Assembly (NCBI GenBank): GCA_945860285.1
Contig: CAMAQB010000019.1
Location: 1 to 43,015 of the forward strand
Source of the DNA: Akkermansia muciniphila
GTDB taxonomy: Bacteria; Verrucomicrobiota; Verrucomicrobiia; Verrucomicrobiales; Akkermansiaceae
Reading direction: 5' to 3'
Length of the DNA: 43,015 bases
Position 1 is the first letter of the stretch, and every line of letters starts with the position of its first letter. A program made the translations under genes and the position numbers. Of this stretch, positions 23,686 through 31,673 are shown piece by piece. A model generated the notes under the pieces. The model did no database searches and was not told the DNA's origin. It saw nothing but the letters and a program-made list of their open reading frames with translations.

Positions 23686-26600
23686 TCAGGAAACGAGTTC
23701 GTTCATCGCGTTTTCGATCTCGGCACGTTTGTCGCGATCCGGTGCGGCCCCGCGCGCCATGTCGGCATTGCCGCCCCCTTTCCCGCCACCGAGGGCGGCA
23801 AGTTGTTGCAGCATCGATCCCGCCGCTTTACCGGCGGCCTTCGCCTCGGTGCCGCAATAGGTGCCGAGATGGAGTTTTTCGCCATCGTCGACCAGCAATG
23901 CAGCGGCGCCAGCGAAGTGCTGCTTCTTGAGACCGTTGAGAAGTTCCTGCAGCAACGAGGCATCAGCCTCGAAACTCGCTGCGATCGGTCCGCCGGCGGC
24001 GATCAATTCCGCCAGCGCGGCATCGGCCTGCTTGGCGGCCGCCCCGGCCTGAAGTTTCTTCACGCGCTTTTCAGCTTCGATCGCGGCTTCCTTGGTCTCT
24101 TCGAGCGTGCGCTGGCCATGAGCCAAGGTGGCGTTGATTTGCGAAATGTCGGCCCGCCGGACCAGCATGTCGTCCATGATGTGCGGGAAGTCGTTGACGA
24201 TGACCGGAGCCTCGCCGTGCGCGGCGAGCCTGTCGTTGGCGGTCTTGAGTTTCTCGCGGGCGGCCTTGAGCTCGGCATCCCATTTTTCAACCGCCTCGTT
24301 GAGATAAGCCCATGCGCTTTCGCCGCATACCGCCTCGATCCGGCGGACTCCCGAGGCGATGGCTCCTTCGGATTTGATTTTGAAAAGACCGATCTCACCG
24401 GTGTTGCGGACGTGGGTGCCACCGCAAAGTTCCTGGGAGTAGCCGTTGAACTCGTTAGGCTCGCCGCCGATCTGGACGACGCGGACGACGTCACCGTATT
24501 TGTCGCCGAAAAACTGCATGATATCGGCGCGGCCTTTGATCGACGCGTGGACCACTTCTTTCCAACTAACGGAATCTTTGGCCTTGATGGAAGCATTGAC
24601 CTTTTCCTCCATCGCGGCGATCTGCCCGGGTGTCACGGCGGCGCTGTTGAAATCGAAACGCAGGCGGTTTTCATCCACCGACGAACCCTGCTGTGCGGCA
24701 TCCTTCGACACGACTTCGTGCAGCGCCCAATGGAGTAGGTGGGTGGCGGTGTGGTGGGCTTCGATCGGGCGGCGGCGCTGCGTGTCGAGCTTGAGGGTGA
24801 CTCGGGCGCCGGGTTGAATTGTCGATTCTTGATTGTTGATTTCTGATTTTTGAATGATCAGGGCGCGGGCTTTGCCGATCTGTTGGACGCCGGTGATGGC
24901 GATTTCGCTGCCGTTTGTTAGAAGAGTCCCCGTATCACCAGCCTGGCCGCCCATTTCGGCATAGAAAACGGTCTTGTCGGTGATGACGAAGTGCGCGTCT
25001 TCCTGCGGGTGGACTTCGAGGATGGTGGCTTCGACGGTGTCGTTCTCGAAACCGGAGAATTCGGTGATCGCTTCGGTGGAGATGTCGAGGGCGCGGACGA
25101 CGCTGGATTTTTGAGCGGCGCGGGAGCGTTCTTGTTGTTGCTCCATGAGGGCTTCGAAGCGAGGCATGTCCACATGAAGACCGCGTTCCGCACACAGAAG
25201 TTCCGTTAGATCGATGGGGAATCCGAAAGTATCATAAAGCTCGAAGGCGAAGTCTCCGGAGAGGGGAGCGCCGCCGTCCCGGCGGCTGTCATGGGCATCC
25301 TGCCCATGACCCTTCGGACTGTGCGAAGGGAATGAAGAGAGATGTCCCCGCGTGATGCCCGGATCTGCCGCATTATCAGCAGCAATCTGTTTGCGGATTT
25401 TTTCAAGATTCACAGACTCCCAACCTTTTGCAAACAAAAAGGGATAGGGTCCGTCTTTGGTAAGTTCTGCTCGCTGTGGATTGCTTGCAATGTATTCGAA
25501 TTTCTCCCAAAGGTCCGAGTCACTGCGGATCAAGCGGTCGTGAAAATCGCGCTGCCAAATCGTGCCCGCACTTCCACCGAGCTTGTTGATTTCCTTCGCG
25601 GTAAAGGATTTAATCGAATGCATGAGATTGCCAAGTTCCCAAAAAACAGGATTGCCCTCCTTATCCCACGACTCGGGCTGAGGCTCGATGAGCAGATGAA
25701 AATGGTCCGGCATAATGACGGCGGCAAAAAGAATGTAACGCGTGCCGTGAAAATGTTGAATCGCGTCGAGGACGATCTGGCGGGCATCGGGGGAGAGTAT
25801 GGCGCGGTCTTGGGTGTTGACGGTGAGCATGTATTTGCCCCAAGGGCGCTCGAAGTGGGGCAGCCCGTGCGACTTCGAATACAGTGCGCCTTCGGCGATC
25901 CGTGATGATGCCCCCGGCGAGACGCCGGATGCTGCCGCCGGGACGGCGGCGCTCCCCAAAACCTCTTCGAAACGTTTCAATCCCCGGTCCAGCGTCTGAT
26001 TGAAACTCGCTTCTTCCTGCTCAAGCGTTTGCCGAAGGACATCCTGGCGGTTTTTCAACTCAGGGAATACTCCGCCCATCTCACGAACAAGCGTTTCCAC
26101 CAGTTCTCCAAAGAACGGTTTTTCTCCTGAGAAACCAAGCTGTCTTCCATATCGAACCGCGCGGCGCAGGATGCGGCGGAGCACGTAGTTGCGCCCGTTG
26201 TTGCCGGGCATGATGCCGTCGGCGATGGAGAATGACAGCGTCCGCAAGTGATCCGCAATGACGCGAAATGCAATGGCGGTTTTCATTTCCTCGGAGAAGA
26301 GGGAACGGTCGGCGCCGAGTTCCGGATAGATATCGACGTAGAATTTTCCGCTGAGTTCCTCGAGCTTGCGGAAGACCGGTTGGAAGACGTCGGTGGCGTA
26401 GTTCGAGGGCTTCTTCGAAAAGTCGGTGAAGCCCTTGGTATTCTGAATGATGGAGCAGGCGCGCTCGAAGCCCATGCCGGTATCGACGTGTTTCGCAGGG
26501 AGCTCGCGGAAAGTGCCGTCGGCCTCGGCGTTGTACTGGATGAAAACGAGGTTCCAGATCTCGATGCAGAGGTCGGAGTCGTTGTTGACCAGGTTGCGAC

Positions 26601-27198
26601 CGGTGACGGGATTTCCTTCGGGCGTGAGATCGACGTGAAGTTCCGAGCAAGGACCGCAGGGGCCGGTTTCGCCCATCATCCAGAAGTTGTCCTTCACATT
26701 GCCATGAACAATCTGCACCGCGGGATCGCAGCCTTTGGAAACAAACAGAGCGGCCCAGATGTCGTAGGCTTCCTGATCGAAACTTCCGGGATCGCCTTCT
26801 TTGGGGGCATAGACGGAGGCGTAAAGTCGGTGGGCGGGCAGGCCCCAGCGTTCGACCACCAATTCCCAGGCCCATTGAATGGCTTCCTTTTTGAAATAAT
26901 TGCCGAACGACCAATTTCCGAGCATTTCAAAAAACGTGTGATGATAAGTGTCGTAGCCCACATCCTCGAGGTCGTTGTGCTTGCCACCCGCGCGGATGCA
27001 CTTCTGGGTGTCGGCGGCGCGCGGCGGATCGTAGGGGGCTTTTTCCACCCCGAGGAAATACGGCACAAAGGGATTCATCCCGGCGTTGGTGAACAGCAGG
27101 CCGGGCGACTGCGGGAGCAGCGATGCCGAGGGCACGATGCTGTGTTGTTTTTCCCGGAAAAAATCGAGGAAACTCTGGCGGATTTCGGCTGCGTTCAT
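23686..27198 (-). CDS. alaS: Alanyl-tRNA synthetase with in-frame RAYT transposase insertion
   Basis: A 1170-residue product; without the insertion it would be 939, normal for AlaRS. The start MNAAEIRQSFLDFF (27198) matches the family. Aminoacylation motifs include PSASLLPQSPGLLFTNAGMN, FFEMLGNWSFG, GETGPCGPCSEL and HVDTGMGFER. After LKRFEEVL (residue 414) the frame enters 231 residues of a REP-associated tyrosine transposase (415-645) and returns to AlaRS at LSGDFAFELYDTFGFPIDLT. The editing domain is intact, with HHTATHLLH (~815) and CGGTHVRNTGEIG (~925), and a coiled coil and C-Ala domain follow. Both junctions are in codon phase with no stop. The insertion point is a loop linking the catalytic and following domains, so the enzyme may tolerate it. 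Only one alaS is visible here. nif3 follows after 2 nt. Confidence 0.93.
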   Translation of the reverse strand: MNAAEIRQSFLDFFREKQHSIVPSASLLPQSPGLLFTNAGMNPFVPYFLGVEKAPYDPPRAADTQKCIRAGGKHNDLEDVGYDTYHHTFFEMLGNWSFGNYFKKEAIQWAWELVVERWGLPAHRLYASVYAPKEGDPGSFDQEAYDIWAALFVSKGCDPAVQIVHGNVKDNFWMMGETGPCGPCSELHVDLTPEGNPVTGRNLVNNDSDLCIEIWNLVFIQYNAEADGTFRELPAKHVDTGMGFERACSIIQNTKGFTDFSKKPSNYATDVFQPVFRKLEELSGKFYVDIYPELGADRSLFSEEMKTAIAFRVIADHLRTLSFSIADGIMPGNNGRNYVLRRILRRAVRYGRQLGFSGEKPFFGELVETLVREMGGVFPELKNRQDVLRQTLEQEEASFNQTLDRGLKRFEEVLGSAAVPAAASGVSPGASSRIAEGALYSKSHGLPHFERPWGKYMLTVNTQDRAILSPDARQIVLDAIQHFHGTRYILFAAVIMPDHFHLLIEPQPESWDKEGNPVFWELGNLMHSIKSFTAKEINKLGGSAGTIWQRDFHDRLIRSDSDLWEKFEYIASNPQRAELTKDGPYPFLFAKGWESVNLEKIRKQIAADNAADPGITRGHLSSFPSHSPKGHGQDAHDSRRDGGAPLSGDFAFELYDTFGFPIDLTELLCAERGLHVDMPRFEALMEQQQERSRAAQKSSVVRALDISTEAITEFSGFENDTVEATILEVHPQEDAHFVITDKTVFYAEMGGQAGDTGTLLTNGSEIAITGVQQIGKARALIIQKSEINNQESTIQPGARVTLKLDTQRRRPIEAHHTATHLLHWALHEVVSKDAAQQGSSVDENRLRFDFNSAAVTPGQIAAMEEKVNASIKAKDSVSWKEVVHASIKGRADIMQFFGDKYGDVVRVVQIGGEPNEFNGYSQELCGGTHVRNTGEIGLFKIKSEGAIASGVRRIEAVCGESAWAYLNEAVEKWDAELKAAREKLKTANDRLAAHGEAPVIVNDFPHIMDDMLVRRADISQINATLAHGQRTLEETKEAAIEAEKRVKKLQAGAAAKQADAALAELIAAGGPIAASFEADASLLQELLNGLKKQHFAGAAALLVDDGEKLHLGTYCGTEAKAAGKAAGSMLQQLAALGGGKGGGNADMARGAAPDRDKRAEIENAMNELVS
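25288..25310. repeat. REP-like hairpin, left end of RAYT element
   Basis: GTCATGGGCA (25288-25297) and TGCCCATGAC (25301-25310) make a perfect 10-bp stem with loop TCC, immediately inside the left inverted repeat. A second weaker stem, CCCTTCG/CGAAGGG, follows at about 25311-25331. Confidence 0.85.
25914..25928. repeat. REP-like hairpin, right end of RAYT element
   Basis: CCGGCG (25914-25919), loop AGA, CGCCGG (25923-25928), just inside the right inverted repeat. It mirrors the position of the left-end hairpin but has a different stem sequence, so the two ends are not simple copies. Confidence 0.7.
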
Positions 27199-27632
27199 AG
27201 ATGCGGCTCGGAAACAATCATGATTCCCCAAAATTGGCAAGGTGATAGCAGCGGCTTTCCCTTTGGAACAGCCGGAGCCAAGTGCCAAGTCAGCAGTGAT
27301 CTGTGAATCCAAAGAACAATCAACAAGGTCCGAACCGTCAACGGCCTTTTTGTCTTCAGCAGCCCTTTTTGACAGAATTTCAGAATTTTCGGAATTCAAC
27401 AAAACCGTTCGATTTGCCAAAAGAGGGAAGTGGCGGATCTTACGGCGATCTAAACCAGGCTTTGCTTGTGAGACCAGCGGCTGCGTTGATTGAATGCGGG
27501 GGGATGATTGCCCGTTTTTCTTTTTTCCAGGCCGATCGCCGGGTATCATTCCCCCACCCCTCAGTGAAAATATTTTCCGATGTTGCAATTTTTTCTTGTC
27601 ATATTGAGACTGAGTCTCAATATCGACCGCGC
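27199..27632. other. 434-bp divergent intergenic region alaS / TonB receptor
   Basis: No convincing gene is present. The open frame that runs through this stretch into the receptor has no signal peptide or family match. The region is more AT-rich than its neighbours, with runs of T near 27520-27600. It must hold the alaS promoter on the minus strand and the receptor promoter. The only clear element is the dyad at 27601-27623. A possible -35-like TTGCAA at 27583 precedes it. Confidence 0.6.
27601..27623. promoter_or_regulatory. Fur-type dyad operator before the TonB receptor
   Basis: ATATTGAGAC-TGA-GTCTCAATAT is a perfect dyad with 10-bp arms, ending 9 nt before the receptor ATG. The core TGAGACTGAGTCTCA has the 7-1-7 form of Fur-family operators. 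Its position at the transcript start or ribosome-binding region would allow repression when iron is plentiful. The regulator (Fur, or another family member such as Zur or Mur) is inferred. Confidence 0.7.
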
Positions 27633-29759
27633 ATGCCTACTCAACATCCCCTATTCAAAGGTTTCGTTCTTTCCTTCACTTGTGCGACTGCGGTTCTGCA
27701 GGCTGCGGAGAACAAGCCCTCATCAAGTGCGGTGGAACTCAATGCTCTGCTGGTCACCGCCGAATCCGAAGCCGATGAAACCATCCGGGACTCTTGGTTG
27801 CCCGCGGTGGCGGGTGCGGCGATTTTTTCCGGAAAAAAAACGCAGGTGATCGATTTTGACAAACAACCGCGGATTGTCGGCAACAACTACCGGCAGGCGC
27901 TGAATCAAACACCGGGTTTGCTGCTCAGCGAGGAAAGCACCCCGCTGGTGAGCATCGGATACCGCGGGCTGAATCCCAACCGGGCACAATTCACCCAGGT
28001 GCTGCGCGACGGTCTGCCGATCCACGCCGATCAATTCGGCTATCCGGAAGCCTACTACACCCCACCTCTCGAAACCGTGGATCGCATCGAGTTTCTCCAC
28101 GGCGGTGCCTCGCTGCAATACGGACCCCAGCCCGGCGGTTCGCTCAATTACATCACCCACCGCCCCCGCACCGACAAGGAATTTTCCCTGCGCAGCCAGC
28201 ACGTCCTGGGCAGCGACGATCTCTATTCCACATTCACCTCGGCGGATGGCACGGTTGGGAATCTTGGCTACTATGCCTATTTCAATCACCGCCAGTCGGA
28301 CGGCTTCCGCAGCGCCAACAGCGATTACGATCTTAACAATGGTTCGATCAAACTGCTCTACACGCTGAACAACGGTGGCAACCTGATTTTTGCAGTCGAT
28401 TCCTATGAAGAGACACACGGTGAACCCGGCGGTCTGTCACGGGATGCTTTTTTCGCCGGCAACCGCGAGGCCACCCGACTTTACGATAATCTAACGATCG
28501 AACGCGATTCCGCCACACTCACCTATGAGATGGAGCCAACACCGGAGTCGTTTTTTACAGCAAGCATGTGGTGGTCGGATTACTCACGATACAGCGAGCG
28601 CCAGCGCGGTGGCGGCTTCGGCACGCTGCCTACCGGACCAACGGCATTGAGCAATACCATCGAAGACCAGGAGTTCCAAACGCTAGGGTTTGACGCTCGC
28701 TATCGCATCAATTGGGGTCGGGAGCACGCCCATACCTTCACCAGCGGAGTCCAGTTGTATCACTCCGATTCCCCGCGCAAGGACTCGCGTGGTGCCACGG
28801 CCGATGCCGACTCGGGCATGCTGCGCAACTACTCCGAGCGCGAAGTTTTCTACGCTCCGGTGTTCATGGAAAACCGATTTGTTTTCGGAAAATTTTCGAT
28901 CACTCCCGGACTGCGGTTGGAAAGCGCGTGGCAGGATGTCGAGGAAATCGTCAACGTCGACAAGACCGCTGCGGGCACTCCTTTGGGCACGAAAATTGAA
29001 GACATCACCGTGTTGCTCGGCGGCTTGGGACTCGAATACGAACTGCGGCCCGGCACTGCCATCTATGGCAACATTTCCCAAGGCTATCGTCCGGCGATCT
29101 TCACCGAAGCGGTGCCCACGGGCGGCACGATGTTTGTCAACAACGACCTCGAAGAAGGGAAATCGTTGGAATACGAAATCGGCTACCGCAGCCACCCGAA
29201 CGACTGGATTTCGCTCGATGCCAGCATTTTCCTGTTGGAATTCACCGATCAAATCGGCAGCGTCGCCGTGCCGGGCGGCACTTCGCTGGAAAACGTCGGC
29301 GACAGCAGCCATCGCGGCATCGATTTCTCGACCAGCATCGATCTTCTCACGCTCGCCCAGGGCAGCAAAGGAGCCAATTCGCTTGAATGGTTCTTAAATG
29401 CCACCCTGCTGGATGCCGAATTCACCAAAGGGCCGCTCGACGGCAAAACCCCGCAGTATGCGCCGGATTTCATTCTCCGCAGCGGGCTCACTTACAGTCA
29501 TGGCGACAAAGGAAAAATCACCCTGAGCAGCACCTGGGTGGACGGGCATTTTGCCGATTCCGCCAACACTGCCAACTATGCCGTGCCTGCTTACAACGTT
29601 TGGGATCTCACCGCCGAATACAAGGTTCATGCCAACCTGCGCATGCTGGCGGGCATCAACAACTTGTTTGACGAGGCGTATTTCACCCGGATCACCGGTG
29701 CCGGAATCGACCCATCCAACGGCAGGAATTTCTATGCGGGAATCTCGCTGGAGTTCTGA
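27633..29759 (+). CDS. TonB-dependent outer-membrane receptor, FecA-like
   Basis: A 708-residue receptor. The start ATG 27633 (MPTQHPLFKGFVLSFTC) gives a signal peptide ending near VLQAAE; an upstream in-frame extension is intergenic. The mature N-terminus VELNALLVTAESEADETI is followed by the plug with NYRQALNQTPGLLLSEES, YRGLNPNRAQFTQVLRDGLP and the FecA-like segment RIEFLHGGASLQYGPQPGGS. A long barrel ends FYAGISLEF with terminal Phe. The plug pattern fits ferric-citrate/siderophore receptors. The Fur-type dyad directly upstream supports iron uptake. Its TGA is immediately adjacent to the stop of the convergent methyltransferase gene. Confidence 0.92.
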   Translation: MPTQHPLFKGFVLSFTCATAVLQAAENKPSSSAVELNALLVTAESEADETIRDSWLPAVAGAAIFSGKKTQVIDFDKQPRIVGNNYRQALNQTPGLLLSEESTPLVSIGYRGLNPNRAQFTQVLRDGLPIHADQFGYPEAYYTPPLETVDRIEFLHGGASLQYGPQPGGSLNYITHRPRTDKEFSLRSQHVLGSDDLYSTFTSADGTVGNLGYYAYFNHRQSDGFRSANSDYDLNNGSIKLLYTLNNGGNLIFAVDSYEETHGEPGGLSRDAFFAGNREATRLYDNLTIERDSATLTYEMEPTPESFFTASMWWSDYSRYSERQRGGGFGTLPTGPTALSNTIEDQEFQTLGFDARYRINWGREHAHTFTSGVQLYHSDSPRKDSRGATADADSGMLRNYSEREVFYAPVFMENRFVFGKFSITPGLRLESAWQDVEEIVNVDKTAAGTPLGTKIEDITVLLGGLGLEYELRPGTAIYGNISQGYRPAIFTEAVPTGGTMFVNNDLEEGKSLEYEIGYRSHPNDWISLDASIFLLEFTDQIGSVAVPGGTSLENVGDSSHRGIDFSTSIDLLTLAQGSKGANSLEWFLNATLLDAEFTKGPLDGKTPQYAPDFILRSGLTYSHGDKGKITLSSTWVDGHFADSANTANYAVPAYNVWDLTAEYKVHANLRMLAGINNLFDEAYFTRITGAGIDPSNGRNFYAGISLEF

Positions 29760-30794
29760 CTACTTGCGGAAGAAATAATGGGAAACGATCCACTCGTTGC
29801 CCTTGCGATAACCCCATAGTTCCGCGCAGGCCATGAAAAACACCCGCCAGTAAACCCACCAGCGGGTTTGGTTTTCCGTGCCGTACGTTTCCGCGATCAA
29901 GGGCAGCAACTCATCCCGGGCAGCGTCCATGCGCGCGAGCCACGCTTCGGATGTTTTTTGATAGTGTGTCCCGCTGACCTGCCAGTGCCCGACGATTTTC
30001 AGATCGTTCTGGAAGTAGAGCAACAGGTCGTCCGATGGCATCTGCCCGCCGGTGAAAAAATAGCGCGCCATCCAGTCATCGTCGCCGGTCATCTCGTAGT
30101 GATACGCAAATTCCCGGTGCGTGAAAATGTGCACGAACAATGCTCCGTCCGCTTTCAGCCAGCGGGAAATGCGGTTCATGAGAATTTCATAGTTTTTCAT
30201 GTGCTCGAACATTTCCACCGACACCACCCGGTCGAAAACCGCATCGCCCTCGCCATCGTAATCGATCATGTTCGCCGTGCGCACCTCGACATTCGACAGT
30301 CCCCGCGCCGCCAGCTCCGCATCGATGTGCAATTTCTGGGTCCGCGAGTTGGAAACCGCGGTGATTCTCGCCTGCGGGTAATGCGACGCCATCCACAACG
30401 TCAGCGATCCCCAGCCGCAGCCCAGTTCCAGAATCCTCTGGCCGTCCCGAAGGTCGGCGCGCTCGCAGGTGATCTCCAGCATGCGCGCCTCCGACTCATC
30501 GATGCTGGTGACTCCCTCGTCCCAGTATCCGCTGCTGTATTTCAGATTCTTTCCTAACACTTTTTGAAAAAATCGCGTCGGCAATTCGTAGTGCTGCTCA
30601 TTGGCTTCCGCGGTCGCAATCGCCACTGGGCTCGCGCGCAGTTCGCGAATGTGTTTCATCAGCAATTCCTGGCGCTGCTCGCAGTCGAGCTTTTCAAAAG
30701 GCGCGAGGGTTCCGGCCATGCGCTGGCGGATTCCCGTGCGAATCAGGAAATCGGGGATGGCCCCTTTGGCGAGTAGTTCGTCGATGTTGATCAT
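29760..30794 (-). CDS. CFA-synthase-like SAM-dependent methyltransferase
   Basis: A 344-residue class I methyltransferase. The SAM-binding motif is ILELGCGWGS (121-130), with NEQHYELP (65-72) and VEMFEHM (193-199) in the positions of the HYDLGN and IEMLEAV motifs of cyclopropane synthases. It lacks the N-terminal ~100 residues of full-length Cfa. It is the last gene of the lipid cluster, its ATG (30794) overlapping the DUF1295 stop by ATGA. A pair of CFA-like enzymes in one operon suggests two successive or alternative acyl-chain methylations. The exact product (cyclopropane, methyl-branched or furan fatty acid) is not determined by the sequence. Confidence 0.88.
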   Translation of the reverse strand: MINIDELLAKGAIPDFLIRTGIRQRMAGTLAPFEKLDCEQRQELLMKHIRELRASPVAIATAEANEQHYELPTRFFQKVLGKNLKYSSGYWDEGVTSIDESEARMLEITCERADLRDGQRILELGCGWGSLTLWMASHYPQARITAVSNSRTQKLHIDAELAARGLSNVEVRTANMIDYDGEGDAVFDRVVSVEMFEHMKNYEILMNRISRWLKADGALFVHIFTHREFAYHYEMTGDDDWMARYFFTGGQMPSDDLLLYFQNDLKIVGHWQVSGTHYQKTSEAWLARMDAARDELLPLIAETYGTENQTRWWVYWRVFFMACAELWGYRKGNEWIVSHYFFRK

Positions 30795-31603
30795 GATTTG
30801 TTCGTTTGATTTGTTTCCAACTTCCCGGGTGGCCAGGGCACAAATGCACTGGTGCTTTGTTGATACTGACGATAGGCATCGCCCTTGCGAAGAACCGCGG
30901 CGGCCTCCGTGGGTGGAATGCCGGTGACCTTGAGAAGCAAATAGACAATGGTCGCGGGAGCATGAAACATCAGCCACCCCCACTGCGAACCGCAACAGAA
31001 AAGATAAAAGCCGGTCCAGATGACGGCTTCGAAAAAATAGTTCGGATGCCGGGAGTAGCGCCACAATCCGTCGCGACAGACCGCCGTGGCCTCGTGATGT
31101 TTCGATTTGAAACGGGTCATCTGCGCGTCGGCCAGGGTTTCGCCGGCGATGCCGATGAGCGAAACAGAGAGTCCCAGCGACTCCCACACATCCCACGAGC
31201 TGTCCGGGTCAATGGCGATCAACAAAAAAGGCAAGGCCAGCAGAACGACCGAAACGGCCTGCGCCTGGAAAAACCAGAAGAACGACGAAGCCACCCGGCC
31301 GTGCCAGACTTCGCGAAGTTTGGCGTAACGGGCATCCTCCTGCGGATGGGCTTTGGCGACCCGGCGATGCAGATGCGAACCGAGCCGCAGACTCCACAAG
31401 GCAACCATCGTGCCCGCAAGCCAGTGTTTCGCACTGCCGTCGCCGCAGCACAACAGCCACGACGATGCGACCAGCCCGATCCCGTAGGCCCAGAGCACAT
31501 CCACGAGTGAATAGTTGTCCAGCTTGCGCGCCCATGCCCAGCCGAGAAAAAACATCGTGGCCGCCGCCGCAATACCCAGAAACAAAGGCATCCAGAAGTT
31601 CAT
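30791..31603 (-). CDS. DUF1295 membrane protein (steroid 5-alpha-reductase-like)
   Basis: A 270-residue polytopic membrane protein with about six to seven hydrophobic segments, starting FLGIAAAATMFFLGWAWARK. The family signature is near the C-terminus: GLWRYSRHPNYFFEAVIWTG, then GIPPTEAAAVLRKGDAYRQY. The family is related to 5-alpha-reductases and isoprenylcysteine methyltransferases and often accompanies CFA-type genes. It probably acts on a lipid C=C bond using NADPH (inference). It begins 70 nt after the cfa stop and is coupled to the next methyltransferase by ATGA. Confidence 0.9.
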   Translation of the reverse strand: MNFWMPLFLGIAAAATMFFLGWAWARKLDNYSLVDVLWAYGIGLVASSWLLCCGDGSAKHWLAGTMVALWSLRLGSHLHRRVAKAHPQEDARYAKLREVWHGRVASSFFWFFQAQAVSVVLLALPFLLIAIDPDSSWDVWESLGLSVSLIGIAGETLADAQMTRFKSKHHEATAVCRDGLWRYSRHPNYFFEAVIWTGFYLFCCGSQWGWLMFHAPATIVYLLLKVTGIPPTEAAAVLRKGDAYRQYQQSTSAFVPWPPGKLETNQTNKS

Positions 31604-31673
31604 GCCCGAACCTCCCTGCTCCGGCGGTCATTCCGACCATGCCCCACTCCAACTACCATTGCGCCGTTTTTTG

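Larger units (their letters stand above)
25264..25956 (-). mobile_element. REP-associated tyrosine transposase (RAYT) element, 693 bp, within alaS
   Basis: An HUH single-strand transposase of the IS200/TnpA_REP superfamily. Core motifs: LPHFERPWGKYMLTVN, then RYILFAAVIMPDHFHLLIEP with the HUH pair (AlaRS numbering H499, H501), then LMHSIKSFTAKEI, TIWQRDFHDRLIRSD and EKFEYIASNPQRAEL with the candidate nucleophile Y569. Catalytic residues look intact. The terminal peptides, rich in Ala/Gly/Ser (GSAAVPAAASGVSPG) and His/Asp/Gly (GHGQDAHDSRRDGGAP), are encoded by the palindromic ends. The element is exactly 231 codons. Removing it rejoins EEVL to LSGD in AlaRS. No ATG, GTG or TTG occurs between the junction and the ATG inside KYMLTV, so no obvious independent start exists. 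No target-site duplication is seen, as expected for this family. Confidence 0.9.
25263..25957. repeat. Perfect 24-bp terminal inverted repeat of the RAYT element
   Basis: 25263-25286 is the exact reverse complement of 25934-25957. Core on the left: GGGGAGCGCCGCCGTCCCGG. The outer one or two G/C may belong to the target. Each arm is followed inward by its own hairpin, as expected of REP/BIME-like ends recognised by RAYT proteins. Confidence 0.92.

Noticed and set aside
25264-25956. Intein in AlaRS
   Set aside because: The insert starts with Gly rather than Cys/Ser/Thr and ends in Ala-Pro without the terminal His-Asn; internal motifs are those of an HUH transposase.
27201-27588. N-terminal extension of AlaRS by 130 codons
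   Set aside because: The family start MNAAEIRQSFLDFF at 27198 is canonical; upstream residues are low-quality intergenic translation.
27303-27632. N-terminal extension of the FecA-like receptor by 110 codons
   Set aside because: It precedes the signal peptide, contains the Fur-type dyad and has no domain; the ATG at 27633 explains the protein fully.
31030-31196. Longer start for the terminal CFA-like methyltransferase
   Set aside because: The extension would read through the DUF1295 gene in another frame; the ATGA-coupled ATG at 30794 fits the family.
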